Made by a program: the position numbers and the translations under genes
Shown: positions 17,758-26,087 of the stretch, piece after piece
Layout: each line of letters begins with the position of its first letter
Position numbering within the stretch: the first letter of the stretch is position 1
Notes under the pieces: generated by a model
Databases searched by the model: none
The model's input: the letters and a program-made list of their open reading frames with translations, nothing else
Told to the model about the DNA's origin: nothing
From: Nitrospirota bacterium
Lineage (GTDB): Bacteria > Nitrospirota > 9FT-COMBO-42-15 > HDB-SIOI813
Assembly (NCBI GenBank): GCA_020846775.1
Contig: JADLDG010000089.1
Location: 1 to 45,102, forward strand
Reading direction: 5' to 3'
Length of the DNA stretch: 45,102 nucleotides

Positions 17758-18507
17758 ATGTCTGTTATTTTTCTTGTTTTACTTCTTACTCTTGGTACCT
17801 TGATGCCGGTTGCCATTTCTGCTGCAGAACAAAACAACTCCTGTATTGGGTGTCACAAGGACCTTCCCGCTGGCTCTTATGCCGGACATAAATTTTCTGA
17901 TTATACAGGCTCTGTGCATGACAAGAATAATGTCAGATGTGAGGCATGTCACGGCGGGGATCCGGTATCTGCTGATAAGACTGCAGCTCACAAAGGAGTC
18001 CTCAGATCAGGTGATCCCGGGAGCCCTGTTTATTTCAGAAACCTTCCACAAACTTGCGGAAAGTGCCATGGCAAGGAGCTTGTCAATTTTTCCAGGAGCA
18101 GGCATTATGCAGAGTTGAAGACCTCAGGCAGAGGTCCATCCTGTGTAACGTGTCATGGTTCGATGGGTACTTTCATCCTTACGTCAGGACAGATAACGGA
18201 ATTCTGCACCATATGCCATAATAATAAGAGAGGCATTCTTCCTAATGCACCAAAGGAAGTCAAAAATGTCCTTAGTATGATGGAATTGGCTAATACAGTT
18301 GTAAGTTGGTCAGAAGATTTCATCAAAGAGGCACAGAAGGATAGAAAAAGTACCCCTGAATCTGAAAAACAGCTGACAATTGCCAGGAATTATTTGAAGA
18401 ATGCAAAGACATCATGGCACACGTTTAACATGGAGGATGTTACGGCAAATATTGAGGGTGCCTACACCGCAGCAAAGAATGCGAGAGACGGCTTACGACT
18501 GCACTGA
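17758..18507 (+). CDS. Pentaheme cytochrome c
   Basis: 249 residues with a signal peptide (VIFLVLLLTLGTLMPVAISA). Five CXXCH sites: CIGCH (29), CEACH (61), CGKCH (100), CVTCH (129) and CTICH (150). Other histidines (His44, His54, His78, His116) could serve as second axial ligands. The last 90 residues carry no heme and form a helical region (DRKSTPESEKQLTIARNYLK), as in several multiheme reductases and NapC/NrfH partners. I cannot assign a precise family. The gene is coupled to the monoheme cytochrome upstream. A role in periplasmic electron transfer is sure, a particular substrate is not. Confidence 0.87.
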   Translation: MSVIFLVLLLTLGTLMPVAISAAEQNNSCIGCHKDLPAGSYAGHKFSDYTGSVHDKNNVRCEACHGGDPVSADKTAAHKGVLRSGDPGSPVYFRNLPQTCGKCHGKELVNFSRSRHYAELKTSGRGPSCVTCHGSMGTFILTSGQITEFCTICHNNKRGILPNAPKEVKNVLSMMELANTVVSWSEDFIKEAQKDRKSTPESEKQLTIARNYLKNAKTSWHTFNMEDVTANIEGAYTAAKNARDGLRLH

Positions 18508-18590
18508 GAAAAATCCTTTTTTTACCGAAGGACTAACTTTTTTCCCTTCATTCGCTGTTAATCACAGACATTTCTTGTTATAATATAAAT

Positions 18591-20930
18591 ATGCGAATCA
18601 GGTCCATCCTTATTTCCTTGGTCATAATCATTTGTACTACGACAGATATTTTTGCTGACAAAATAGCACACCTCACACCTCCCTTAAGCCTCCTGCCGCA
18701 GGGGGAAGAAACATCAAATAATTTAACTGAATTACCATCTTCGTTGTCAGGAGACGTCAGCTGTGAATATCAATTTAATCCTGAAGCCTACTATGAAGAT
18801 GCCATTAGTCAATATAAGGATGGGAACCCCAATGGCGCCCTTGAAAAATTCAGGTTCCTTGCAGACAACAGACTGGAGATCAATGATCCTGAAATTACAG
18901 GTCCATCCCTGTACATGACCGGACATATTATGAGTGAGCTTGGATTGGAAGGGGCTGCATTATACTATGAACAGATTATCTCCGTATATCCGCTTCTTAT
19001 TGATTATGCACTGTTCAGGTTAGCTGAATCTGAAGAAAGAAAAGATAACCCTGCCGAAGCGGCAAAACTATATACAAGGGTTTATGATTCATATCCTGAC
19101 TCAGGTTTACAAAAAAAGGCCCTGCTGAGGGCATCAAGGAATTTCCAGTTAACTGGTAATACAAAGGATGCGAGGGCAGGTTTTAAGACATTCCTGGATA
19201 TTTATTCAAAAGATACGGCAGTACCTGAGGCATTGTATAACATCGGGATTAGTTATCTTCGCGAGGGCAGGGAATCAGATGCCCAAAACTTCTTCCAAAA
19301 AATATGGATTGATTACCCTTTAAGCAGGGAGGCCCGGTTAGTAAAGACGATGGTCCATCTCCCTCTAAGTGCAGACAATATTTTCAGGAGGGGGTCAAGC
19401 TTCTATGATAAAGGATATTATAAAGAGGCAATTGACGAATATAAGAGCGTGTTATCAAAGAAAAAGGGGGTTTCAAAGGCAGTCAGGAAAGAGGCTGCTT
19501 TCAAAATTGGAATGTCATATTACAGGTTGCGGATGTCGGGTGAGGCTGAAACTAACCTTGAACTCTTTCTGACAAAATATCCACATGATAAAATGGCACC
19601 GGACGCCGCATATTGGCTTGGAAGAACCTACCTCAGGCTGGGTAAAGAGAACGCGTATATCTCATCCAGTAAAGAGTTCCTGAAACAGTATAAAAAAGAT
19701 GAAAGGTACCCGGAGGTATTGTTCAGGCTGGCGAACATCTGCGCGGAAAGAAATGATATTAAAAATGCCGTTTTTTATTTCGACAGGGTGATCAGCGAGT
19801 ATCCTCTGAACAGTTTTGCGGCTGACAGCACGTGGAAGAAGGGATGGATTTCATATAAGACCGGCAATAAAGAAGGAGCACTGCAAACATTCAATACAAT
19901 TATTAATTCCCCTGGTGAACATCCATATAAGGCACAGGCCTTGTACTGGCGGGCAAAGCTTTTGGGAAAAAACGGGGATTATGAGGCAATGAATAAGGAC
20001 CTTTGCCGGTTATGCAGTAACCATGGTCAATCGTTCTATTGCCTGTTTTCTAAATATTATTTTAATGTGAACAGAAATGATGAAAAACAGGCATGTCAAC
20101 CGGAACATCGGGCTGAACTCGAATCAGCATCGTCTTCAGTATCTCAAATTATTCAGGTTCGGGATGACAGGGGGATTTCATTTTCGCGTGACAGCATCAG
20201 CAATAATCCTGAGGAACAAGGACTGAAACGCATCAGGCTCTTTCTTTATCTCGGATTAAAGGATGACGCTAAAACTGAAGTTCTCAAGTTACGCAGCAGA
20301 ATGAATGATAACAAAGAAACATCGCTGATGCTTGCAAACATCCTCTCTTCACTGGGCGAGTATAATCGAGCCATGTACACGATACGGCCATATATTCCTT
20401 CACTAAAGTCTGACAACGTAGACGGCTCTGACAACAGCCTGTGGCCGCTGGTATATCCTGCGGGATACAGCGATCTGATTACAAAACATGCAATAAGGAG
20501 TAATCTGGACCCCTTTCTGGTTTACGCTATAATTCGGGAGGAGAGTTGGTTTAACAAAGAGGCCGTATCTCCTGCCGGCGCATTAGGTCTTATGCAGTTA
20601 ATGCCCGGGACTGCCAAACGCGTGGCAAAAGACTCATATGCCGGAAGAGAATCTTTATTCGATCCGGAGACAAATATAGAACTGGGAACGAAATTTTTCT
20701 CCGAGAGACTCCGTCAATTTGACGGGAACATCTTCCTCGCAATAGCAAGTTATAATGCAGGGCCTGAGGCTGTTGAGCAATGGATGAATGAACTCAGTGG
20801 AGTTGAACTTGATGAGTTTATTGAGGATATCCCGTATAAGGAGACTCGCGAATATGTAAAAAAAGTCTTCAGGAGTTATATGGAATATAACCGTCTGTAT
20901 AAAGAAGAAATGAGGATTGACACCCTGTAG
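18591..20930 (+). CDS. Soluble lytic murein transglycosylase with TPR repeats (Slt-like)
   Basis: 779 residues with a signal peptide (IRSILISLVIIICTTTDIFA). The middle has many tetratricopeptide-type helices (YYEDAISQYKDGNPNGALEK, YYKEAIDEYKSVLSKKKG, DIKNAVFYFDRVISEYP). The C-terminal GH23 domain holds the catalytic Glu651 in IIREESWFNKEAVSPAG, then GLMQLMPGTAKRVA, AIASYNAGPEAVEQW and the closing ETREYVKKVFRSY. It cleaves peptidoglycan between MurNAc and GlcNAc in the periplasm. TATAAT at 18579-18584 is only six bases from the ATG and no ribosome binding site is visible, so the message might be leaderless. Two low-complexity inserts, residues 26-45 (HLTPPLSLLPQGEE) and about 500-540, look repeat-derived. 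Confidence 0.93.
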   Translation: MRIRSILISLVIIICTTTDIFADKIAHLTPPLSLLPQGEETSNNLTELPSSLSGDVSCEYQFNPEAYYEDAISQYKDGNPNGALEKFRFLADNRLEINDPEITGPSLYMTGHIMSELGLEGAALYYEQIISVYPLLIDYALFRLAESEERKDNPAEAAKLYTRVYDSYPDSGLQKKALLRASRNFQLTGNTKDARAGFKTFLDIYSKDTAVPEALYNIGISYLREGRESDAQNFFQKIWIDYPLSREARLVKTMVHLPLSADNIFRRGSSFYDKGYYKEAIDEYKSVLSKKKGVSKAVRKEAAFKIGMSYYRLRMSGEAETNLELFLTKYPHDKMAPDAAYWLGRTYLRLGKENAYISSSKEFLKQYKKDERYPEVLFRLANICAERNDIKNAVFYFDRVISEYPLNSFAADSTWKKGWISYKTGNKEGALQTFNTIINSPGEHPYKAQALYWRAKLLGKNGDYEAMNKDLCRLCSNHGQSFYCLFSKYYFNVNRNDEKQACQPEHRAELESASSSVSQIIQVRDDRGISFSRDSISNNPEEQGLKRIRLFLYLGLKDDAKTEVLKLRSRMNDNKETSLMLANILSSLGEYNRAMYTIRPYIPSLKSDNVDGSDNSLWPLVYPAGYSDLITKHAIRSNLDPFLVYAIIREESWFNKEAVSPAGALGLMQLMPGTAKRVAKDSYAGRESLFDPETNIELGTKFFSERLRQFDGNIFLAIASYNAGPEAVEQWMNELSGVELDEFIEDIPYKETREYVKKVFRSYMEYNRLYKEEMRIDTL
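20095..20190. repeat. Repeat-like insertion inside the lytic transglycosylase gene
   Basis: This stretch reads CATCGGGCTGAACTCGAATC, then AGCATCGTCTTCAGTATCTC, then AAATTATTCAGGTTCGGGAT and GACAGGGGGATTTC. It resembles the repeats at 14541 and 15189 and part of comF (TATCGGGCTGAATCAGC at about 15706). It stays in frame and encodes residues about 500-535, between TPR segments, with low-complexity composition (ELESASSSVSQIIQVRDDRG). Confidence 0.5.
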
Positions 20931-21008
20931 TAAAAGGTGTATAGTCTGTCGAAAATCTGCCGATTCTATCCTTTACTATTTTTATACTCTTTTTTACGGG
21001 AGCCAAAC

Positions 21009-21497
21009 TTGCAAAGCCATCCTGAAGAATACCATTCTGAGGAAAATCATACCGGATCACTCCTTGATATAAACCTTACGGATGTCCTTCAAGTCCTGTC
21101 TGTCAACAAGAAAACATGCACATTATTTCTAAAGAAGGGAAATGAGAAGGGAGAGATCTTCCTAAAAGACGGAAGGATCGTTGATGCAATATCTGGATCT
21201 CTCAGTGGTGAACCTGCGCTATATCATCTGCTTGACTGGGAGGGAGCAGATTTCTACATTGGCACATCTGTTGAGAAAAATTTAACGGTACGGATAGAAA
21301 AGGACATCCAGTCTCTTATTATGGATTGGATAGAGTACCGTGAGACGCATAAGGAAAAGGATGATGAAAAGATAGAAGAACAACCTTTACGAGTAGAAGC
21401 GACAGAAGAAGTCCGTATAGTTGTTGATGAAACGCTTGAGTTTTTAAAAAGATTAGAGTCCGAGGGATTGATAAAGGCAATTCATAATGAATCATAA
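21009..21497 (+). CDS. DUF4388 (PATAN-like) domain protein
   Basis: 162 residues if started at TTG 21009, which has GGGAG six bases upstream; the open frame from a GTG at 20937 adds an unlikely hydrophobic leader. The domain is DUF4388: LLDINLTDVLQVLSVNKKTC, TLFLKKGNEKGEIFLKDGRI, VDAISGSLSGEPALYHLLDW and the closing ADFYIGTSVEK. DUF4388 proteins are found with response regulators and gliding/signalling modules, where they may mediate protein contacts. The C-terminus is a charged linker and a short helix (EETLEFLKRLESEGLIKA). It overlaps the downstream Rossmann/GAF protein by 11 bases, so the pair is translationally coupled. Confidence 0.8.
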   Translation: MQSHPEEYHSEENHTGSLLDINLTDVLQVLSVNKKTCTLFLKKGNEKGEIFLKDGRIVDAISGSLSGEPALYHLLDWEGADFYIGTSVEKNLTVRIEKDIQSLIMDWIEYRETHKEKDDEKIEEQPLRVEATEEVRIVVDETLEFLKRLESEGLIKAIHNES

Positions 21498-23772
21498 TGG
21501 AAAGATAAAGGTTGCCCTGATAGGGGCAGGACAGGAAGGGTTAGAGATTCTTTCTCTTATGAGGAAGGACCCTGACCTCTCTGTAATGATGCTTGTTGAC
21601 CCCGATAAGTCCGCTCTGGGGTTCAGGTTGGCCGATTATGGTTATAAATACTCTGACAACCTTGACTTAGGGTTTTCTCAGCGGTTCCAGACCCTGTCTT
21701 CCATACAGAACCTCAGCTTGATTATTGATACTGCACCTGAGAAATACCATAAGGATATCTACTCGATATACCTCCGCCCGGCCGAGATAATGAACGGTTC
21801 TTCCGCAAGGCTTGTATGGGAGCTTAAATCCAAATCAGACATGAAAGATAAAAGAAACCTCATATCAGGGCGTCTGACTGCAGTACTTGAAGATCTCAAA
21901 ACAGGCATTTCTGAAATCCCGTATGCCCATGCATTAAATGAGGTCAGTTCCCTTATATTAAGGAGTGCCCTTCTCGGGGTACATGCTGATTCAGCTCAGT
22001 TAACGATACTGAGCAAAGATTCCGGCTGCAAAATATTAAAGGATATTTGCAGCGGAAGAGACCTCCTCATCAAAAAGGGGAGGATTAACTCTCCTGTCAG
22101 TGATGACAAAAAAGCGGACAGGATCATCAGAAGTGTTGTAGAAAAAAGAGAAGTCTATAAGTTGGATACCGGGGCAGTAATTCCAGTTACTAAAGACGGT
22201 GATGTAATAGCTATGGTCTGGCTTTACTATACAAATGACAATATTAATCGTGCTGAAGATGACATTTCATTTGTTCTGCCGTTAGTGAGTCTATTCGGGG
22301 AGTATATCCAGGATGCCATCAAATCTGAAAAATCACGGCTGCTGAATATAGAAGAAAGACTTTTAACTGAGCCACTAAACATTATCCGGTCAGATAAGCC
22401 TGCGGGACAGAAACTCAATGATATTAACAGGACATTGCGTAATTTTGTCGAGGCAGAAGATTCACATATCTACATAAAAGACCCGGCAACAGGGGATATT
22501 GTCCTTCAAGCTACCACCTTGAAATTTCCTTTTCTTACAGGAGAGATACGGATAAGGAGCGGGACAGGCATATTGAGCGAGATCCTCGAACGGCGGAATT
22601 TGATTACTCTCTCTGAACCGGGTCTTTCTGAAGGCGAGAGTATCTCTCAATTTGCAAAAAGAGAAGACACTGTATCCATTGTGTATCTCCCACTTGTCTC
22701 CAAAGGTGACGGGGTTGGTGTAATTGCAATGGAATTTACCAATGTCCGCAATCTGACGCCAAAGGCCATCAGTTGTCTGGAAGATATCGGGTTCCAGCTT
22801 GCAGGCTCTATTAGCAATGATGTGGAACGCCATCGCATGTCGCGGAAAATCCTCAAATTATACACGGTAAACGAAGAGGGGATAGAAATCCTATCCACAG
22901 TTGACATTGAGAAAATAGGAACCCTGGCGACTTCATCATCAGCCATGCTCCTGGATTCCGAGGCAGCAGTTCTCCGTTTAAATGAGAATGGTGGTCTTGT
23001 CGTAAAATCTACCTGCGGTTTAAAGGAAAATAGTGCCGGTCAGACTCTGATTGATATTGACAATGAACTCTGCACCACCGCCATGCAGACTAAGATTCCT
23101 GTTATTCTACATGACCTTGCGGAGTATGCTGAATCAGGGATAATTCTCACTTCGTCCGGTGAATTCCGTTATAAAACGGCAATGGTTATTCCGGTCACAT
23201 ACGGCACTGAGGTTCTTGGCACACTCTCTTTTTATAATAAGACGGCCCCTGAAGTCTTCAGCAGTCTCGTTTTCAGTGATGATGACAGAGAGATTGCAGA
23301 ACGTTTCATACAGTATATTGCAAGAGGAATAATAAACGCGAGGCGTTACAGCGAGAATCAGTCACTGATAACTATAGATGAGTTAACAGGACTCAGGAAT
23401 GAGCGATACCTTCAGATGCGTTTCCCTGAAGAACTGAATCGTGCAAGAAGATATAACAGGTCCGTATCCCTTATCTTTCTGGATGTCAAACCTGCTGATG
23501 AAACCATCATACATTATGCTTCACGGATCGTAAAGGAGACATTCAGATACATTGACGTGCTGGTAAGATTGAAGGAGGCTAAGTTTGCTATCCTCCTCCC
23601 TGATACCGGGCCTTCGGTGAAGGATGCTGTTGTCAGGATAGCGGATGGACTTGGGACATTAAAAGAAAAAAAATCCGACGTTTCAATTTATATAGGATAT
23701 AGTACATATCCATATGACAATGAAGACATGCATGAGTTGATAAAAAAGGCATCAAAGCTAAGACAGTATTAA
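21487..23772 (+). CDS. Rossmann-GAF-degenerate GGDEF signalling protein
   Basis: 761 residues. The N-terminus is a dinucleotide-binding fold, VALIGAGQEGLEILSLMRKD with GxGxxG, followed by MMLVDPDKSALGFRLADYGY. Two or three GAF-type regions follow: about 140-280, about 300-450 with VSIVYLPLVSKGDGVGVIAM, and about 455-630 with KTAMVIPVTYGTEVLGTLSF. The C-terminus is a GGDEF domain that has lost its signature: where RLGGDEFAVLLPD is expected it reads RLKEAKFAILLPD (696-700), and the DxxxFKxxND nucleotide loop is shortened to LDVKPADETI. It can therefore hardly make c-di-GMP. No membrane segment is seen. It likely senses a small ligand or redox state and acts through protein contact. It overlaps the DUF4388 gene. 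Confidence 0.85.
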   Translation: MNHNGKIKVALIGAGQEGLEILSLMRKDPDLSVMMLVDPDKSALGFRLADYGYKYSDNLDLGFSQRFQTLSSIQNLSLIIDTAPEKYHKDIYSIYLRPAEIMNGSSARLVWELKSKSDMKDKRNLISGRLTAVLEDLKTGISEIPYAHALNEVSSLILRSALLGVHADSAQLTILSKDSGCKILKDICSGRDLLIKKGRINSPVSDDKKADRIIRSVVEKREVYKLDTGAVIPVTKDGDVIAMVWLYYTNDNINRAEDDISFVLPLVSLFGEYIQDAIKSEKSRLLNIEERLLTEPLNIIRSDKPAGQKLNDINRTLRNFVEAEDSHIYIKDPATGDIVLQATTLKFPFLTGEIRIRSGTGILSEILERRNLITLSEPGLSEGESISQFAKREDTVSIVYLPLVSKGDGVGVIAMEFTNVRNLTPKAISCLEDIGFQLAGSISNDVERHRMSRKILKLYTVNEEGIEILSTVDIEKIGTLATSSSAMLLDSEAAVLRLNENGGLVVKSTCGLKENSAGQTLIDIDNELCTTAMQTKIPVILHDLAEYAESGIILTSSGEFRYKTAMVIPVTYGTEVLGTLSFYNKTAPEVFSSLVFSDDDREIAERFIQYIARGIINARRYSENQSLITIDELTGLRNERYLQMRFPEELNRARRYNRSVSLIFLDVKPADETIIHYASRIVKETFRYIDVLVRLKEAKFAILLPDTGPSVKDAVVRIADGLGTLKEKKSDVSIYIGYSTYPYDNEDMHELIKKASKLRQY

Positions 23773-23794
23773 TATCACGAAAGGAAAGGACTTT

Positions 23795-24067
23795 ATGAGC
23801 ATTGACAAGATCAAGGTGTTGGAAGACCGTGTAACCCAGGTGATGGAATATATTATGAAACTTCAGGCGGAGAGGATCGAGCTTGAGAAGGGCCTGCAGG
23901 AAAAGGAGACGATCATTAAAGACCTGGAAGAACAGGTTGCATCATATAAGAAGGTCGAGGATGATTTCAGCAAGATGAAAGACGAAAGGGGCGAGGTACG
24001 CTCAAGGATTGAAAAGATATTGGATTCATTAAAAGGAGTGGGAGGTGGCGGCCAACCCGTTGAATAG
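23795..24067 (+). CDS. Small coiled-coil protein, ZapB-like
   Basis: 90 residues, almost entirely predicted coiled coil with heptads of Leu/Ile/Val (KVLEDRVTQVMEYIMKLQAE, LEKGLQEKETIIKDLEEQV), ending in a glycine-rich tail (GVGGGGQPVE). AAAGGAAAGGA precedes the ATG. Its 3' end overlaps the zapA start by 23 bases. ZapB-like coiled-coil proteins stabilise the FtsZ ring through ZapA; the assignment rests on this position and on the architecture, not on a diagnostic motif. Confidence 0.75.
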   Translation: MSIDKIKVLEDRVTQVMEYIMKLQAERIELEKGLQEKETIIKDLEEQVASYKKVEDDFSKMKDERGEVRSRIEKILDSLKGVGGGGQPVE

Positions 24068-24362
24068 CGGTAAAGAAACCGGCAAGGGAGTTGAAGTCGA
24101 GATATTCGGCCAGAAATATGTCATCAAGGGTAATAATGATGAGGCATATATTCAGCAATTAGCAGATTATGTTGATTCGAAGATGCGCGAGATGCATGGC
24201 CGGCATAAACTCTCAACACCTGCGAAGACAGCCGTGTTGTCTGCAATAAATATTGCACATGAGTTGTTTTCATTAAAAAAGGAGATGGATGAAAAGGATT
24301 CGGTAATAGCAAAAAGGACGGATAAACTGTTAGATCTCCTTTCTGTTGAATTTAAGACCTGA
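24045..24362 (+). CDS. zapA: Cell division protein ZapA
   Basis: 105 residues: the family core VEVEIFGQKYVIKGNNDEAY, the helix IQQLADYVDSKMREM, then LSTPAKTAVLSAINIAHELF and a C-terminal coiled coil (SLKKEMDEKDSVIAKRTDKL). ZapA bundles FtsZ filaments at the division site. The start is GTG at 24045 with AGGAGTGGGAG before it, overlapping the upstream coiled-coil gene. A 6S RNA gene follows after 17 bases, and its promoter lies in the last codons of zapA. Confidence 0.92.
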   Translation: MAANPLNSGKETGKGVEVEIFGQKYVIKGNNDEAYIQQLADYVDSKMREMHGRHKLSTPAKTAVLSAINIAHELFSLKKEMDEKDSVIAKRTDKLLDLLSVEFKT

Positions 24363-24374
24363 CTTTGATATTAT
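24346..24374 (+). promoter_or_regulatory. Sigma-70-type promoter of the 6S RNA
   Basis: TTGAAT (24346-24351) and TATTAT (24369-24374) are 17 bases apart. The predicted start, six to seven bases further, coincides with the first paired base of the 6S RNA closing stem at 24380. The -35 box lies inside the end of zapA. Confidence 0.7.
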
Positions 24375-24379
24375 AGATA

Positions 24380-24557
24380 TGCCCTGCTCTGTTCGTGATA
24401 TAAAGGAAATTTTAACCGAACAGTTTTAAAATGGGGACCTTGTTCAAAGATGCGGTGTGCATGCCCTTTTAACGAAGGGAAGCCTTAAGCGTCTGTCAGG
24501 GTGCCCACTTGGTCTGACCAGGTAAAAATTTTCTTTTTACACGGCAATAGTGGGGCA
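24380..24557 (+). ncRNA. ssrS: 6S RNA
   Basis: The ends close in a stem: TGCCCTGCT (24380-24388) pairs with AGTGGGGCA (24549-24557) over nine positions with two wobbles; after a 5x5 internal loop, CGTG (24394-24397) pairs with CACG (24540-24543). The length, about 178 bases, matches 6S RNA, and the interior carries the characteristic AAGCCTTAA. A sigma-70 promoter is correctly placed. The location after zapA is the classic one. 6S RNA mimics an open promoter and sequesters housekeeping RNA polymerase in stationary phase. The rest of the gap up to rarA (24558-24751) shows no gene. Confidence 0.85.
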
Positions 24558-24751
24558 AAAGAGATAAGGGTTTAATATGGGTAAAGATATAAGATATCAG
24601 TTTGCTAAGGTGGATAGTCAATTTATATATGGAAACAATAAAAAGAGGGATGATGTAGATCCCGATTAGCATTGATAAAACCATCCTTATAGTACCTGTC
24701 ATAAAGCCCGCTTCTCTTCTGCAATAGAAATGAAGGTATTTTTAGATCAAG

Positions 24752-26068
24752 ATGAGAAGAATGGACTTATTCAATTTCGCAGACGATAAGAGTGCCCCGC
24801 TCGCGTGGAGAATGAGGCCTAAAAAGCTTGAGGAGTTTGTCGGTCAAAGGCATGTAATGGCCCCCGGCAAACTACTGAGGCGCATCATCGTCGCTGACAG
24901 AATCAGGTCTCTCATCATCTTTGGACCACCTGGCAGTGGTAAAACCGCAATAGCCCATCTAATAGCAAGTCTTACCAAGGCACAATTTATTGAGATAAAT
25001 GCAGTCACTGCAGGGATAGCCGATATACGGGATGCCATAGGACGTGCCAGGGAATGGCGTAATTCCGGACATGAAAAAACGATCTTATTTATTGACGAAA
25101 TACACAGGTTCAACAAGACACAGCAGGATGCCCTGTTGCCTCATGTTGAACAGGGTATCGTAATCTTAATAGGCGTTTCTACTCAAAACCCCTTTTTCTC
25201 TATTATTCCGCCATTGTTATCGCGGTCACTTATACTTGAATTCCAACCCTTGCCGGAGGAAGAATTAGATATTATCCTGGAGAGGGCTATTGCCTGCATT
25301 AGGGATATAATTAACAACCATCAACTGCATATGAGCAAAGATGCGCGGAAACATCTGATAATGTCTTCAGAAGGTGATGCGAGGAGACTCTTAAACGCCC
25401 TGGAGATAGGCGCCTTAACTACTCAACCGGATGAAAAAGGAGAGATACTATATGATTTAACTGTTGCAGTAGAATCTGTTCAGAAGAAGTATGTTCAGTA
25501 TGACGACGGAGACAGCCACTATGATACAATTTCAGCATTTATAAAGAGTATGCGGGGGTCAGATCCTGATGCCGCCATCTACTGGCTTGCAAAGATGATC
25601 TATTCAGGGGAAGATCCTCTGTTTATCGCAAGGAGAATAATCATATGTGCCTCTGAGGATGTAGGTATGGCAGATCCAAGGGCGCTCACTGTTGCTGTCT
25701 CGGCGCTGCATGCCCTTGAGGCCATAGGTATGCCGGAGGGGAGGATCCCCCTTGCAGAGGCCGCTGTCTATGTTGCTACAGCCCCGAAAAGCAATGCCTC
25801 CTATGCGGCAGTTGATGCGGCATTGAGGGATGTTGAGAATGGCGTTGTGCAATCTGTACCGGAATATCTAAAAGTCAGTCACTACAAAGGCGCTTCGAGG
25901 CTTGAAAAGGGAAAGGATTATAAATATCCACACGACTTCGGCGGTTATGTGGAGCAGAAATATTTATTGAAACAAGCCGTGTATTACAACCCGACCTCAA
26001 ATGGGTATGAAGCAAATATTAAGAAAAGGGCTGCTGAACTGAAAAATTCTAAGTCAGGCAGAGACTAA
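24752..26068 (+). CDS. rarA: Replication-associated recombination protein RarA (MgsA) AAA+ ATPase
   Basis: 438 residues. N-terminal family motif [20 protein letters not shown], Walker A GPPGSGKT (58-65), Walker [11 protein letters not shown] (Asp115-Glu116), sensor region [19 protein letters not shown], and the C-terminal DUF/MgsA tetramerisation part [20 protein letters not shown] and [14 protein letters not shown]. RarA acts on stalled replication forks, working with SSB. It is followed by rny after 19 bases. The start is the ATG at 24752, with Met4 as an alternative. Confidence 0.95.
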   Translation: MRRMDLFNFADDKSAPLAWRMRPKKLEEFVGQRHVMAPGKLLRRIIVADRIRSLIIFGPPGSGKTAIAHLIASLTKAQFIEINAVTAGIADIRDAIGRAREWRNSGHEKTILFIDEIHRFNKTQQDALLPHVEQGIVILIGVSTQNPFFSIIPPLLSRSLILEFQPLPEEELDIILERAIACIRDIINNHQLHMSKDARKHLIMSSEGDARRLLNALEIGALTTQPDEKGEILYDLTVAVESVQKKYVQYDDGDSHYDTISAFIKSMRGSDPDAAIYWLAKMIYSGEDPLFIARRIIICASEDVGMADPRALTVAVSALHALEAIGMPEGRIPLAEAAVYVATAPKSNASYAAVDAALRDVENGVVQSVPEYLKVSHYKGASRLEKGKDYKYPHDFGGYVEQKYLLKQAVYYNPTSNGYEANIKKRAAELKNSKSGRD

Positions 26069-26087
26069 GGACGAGAGGGGAGAAAAA

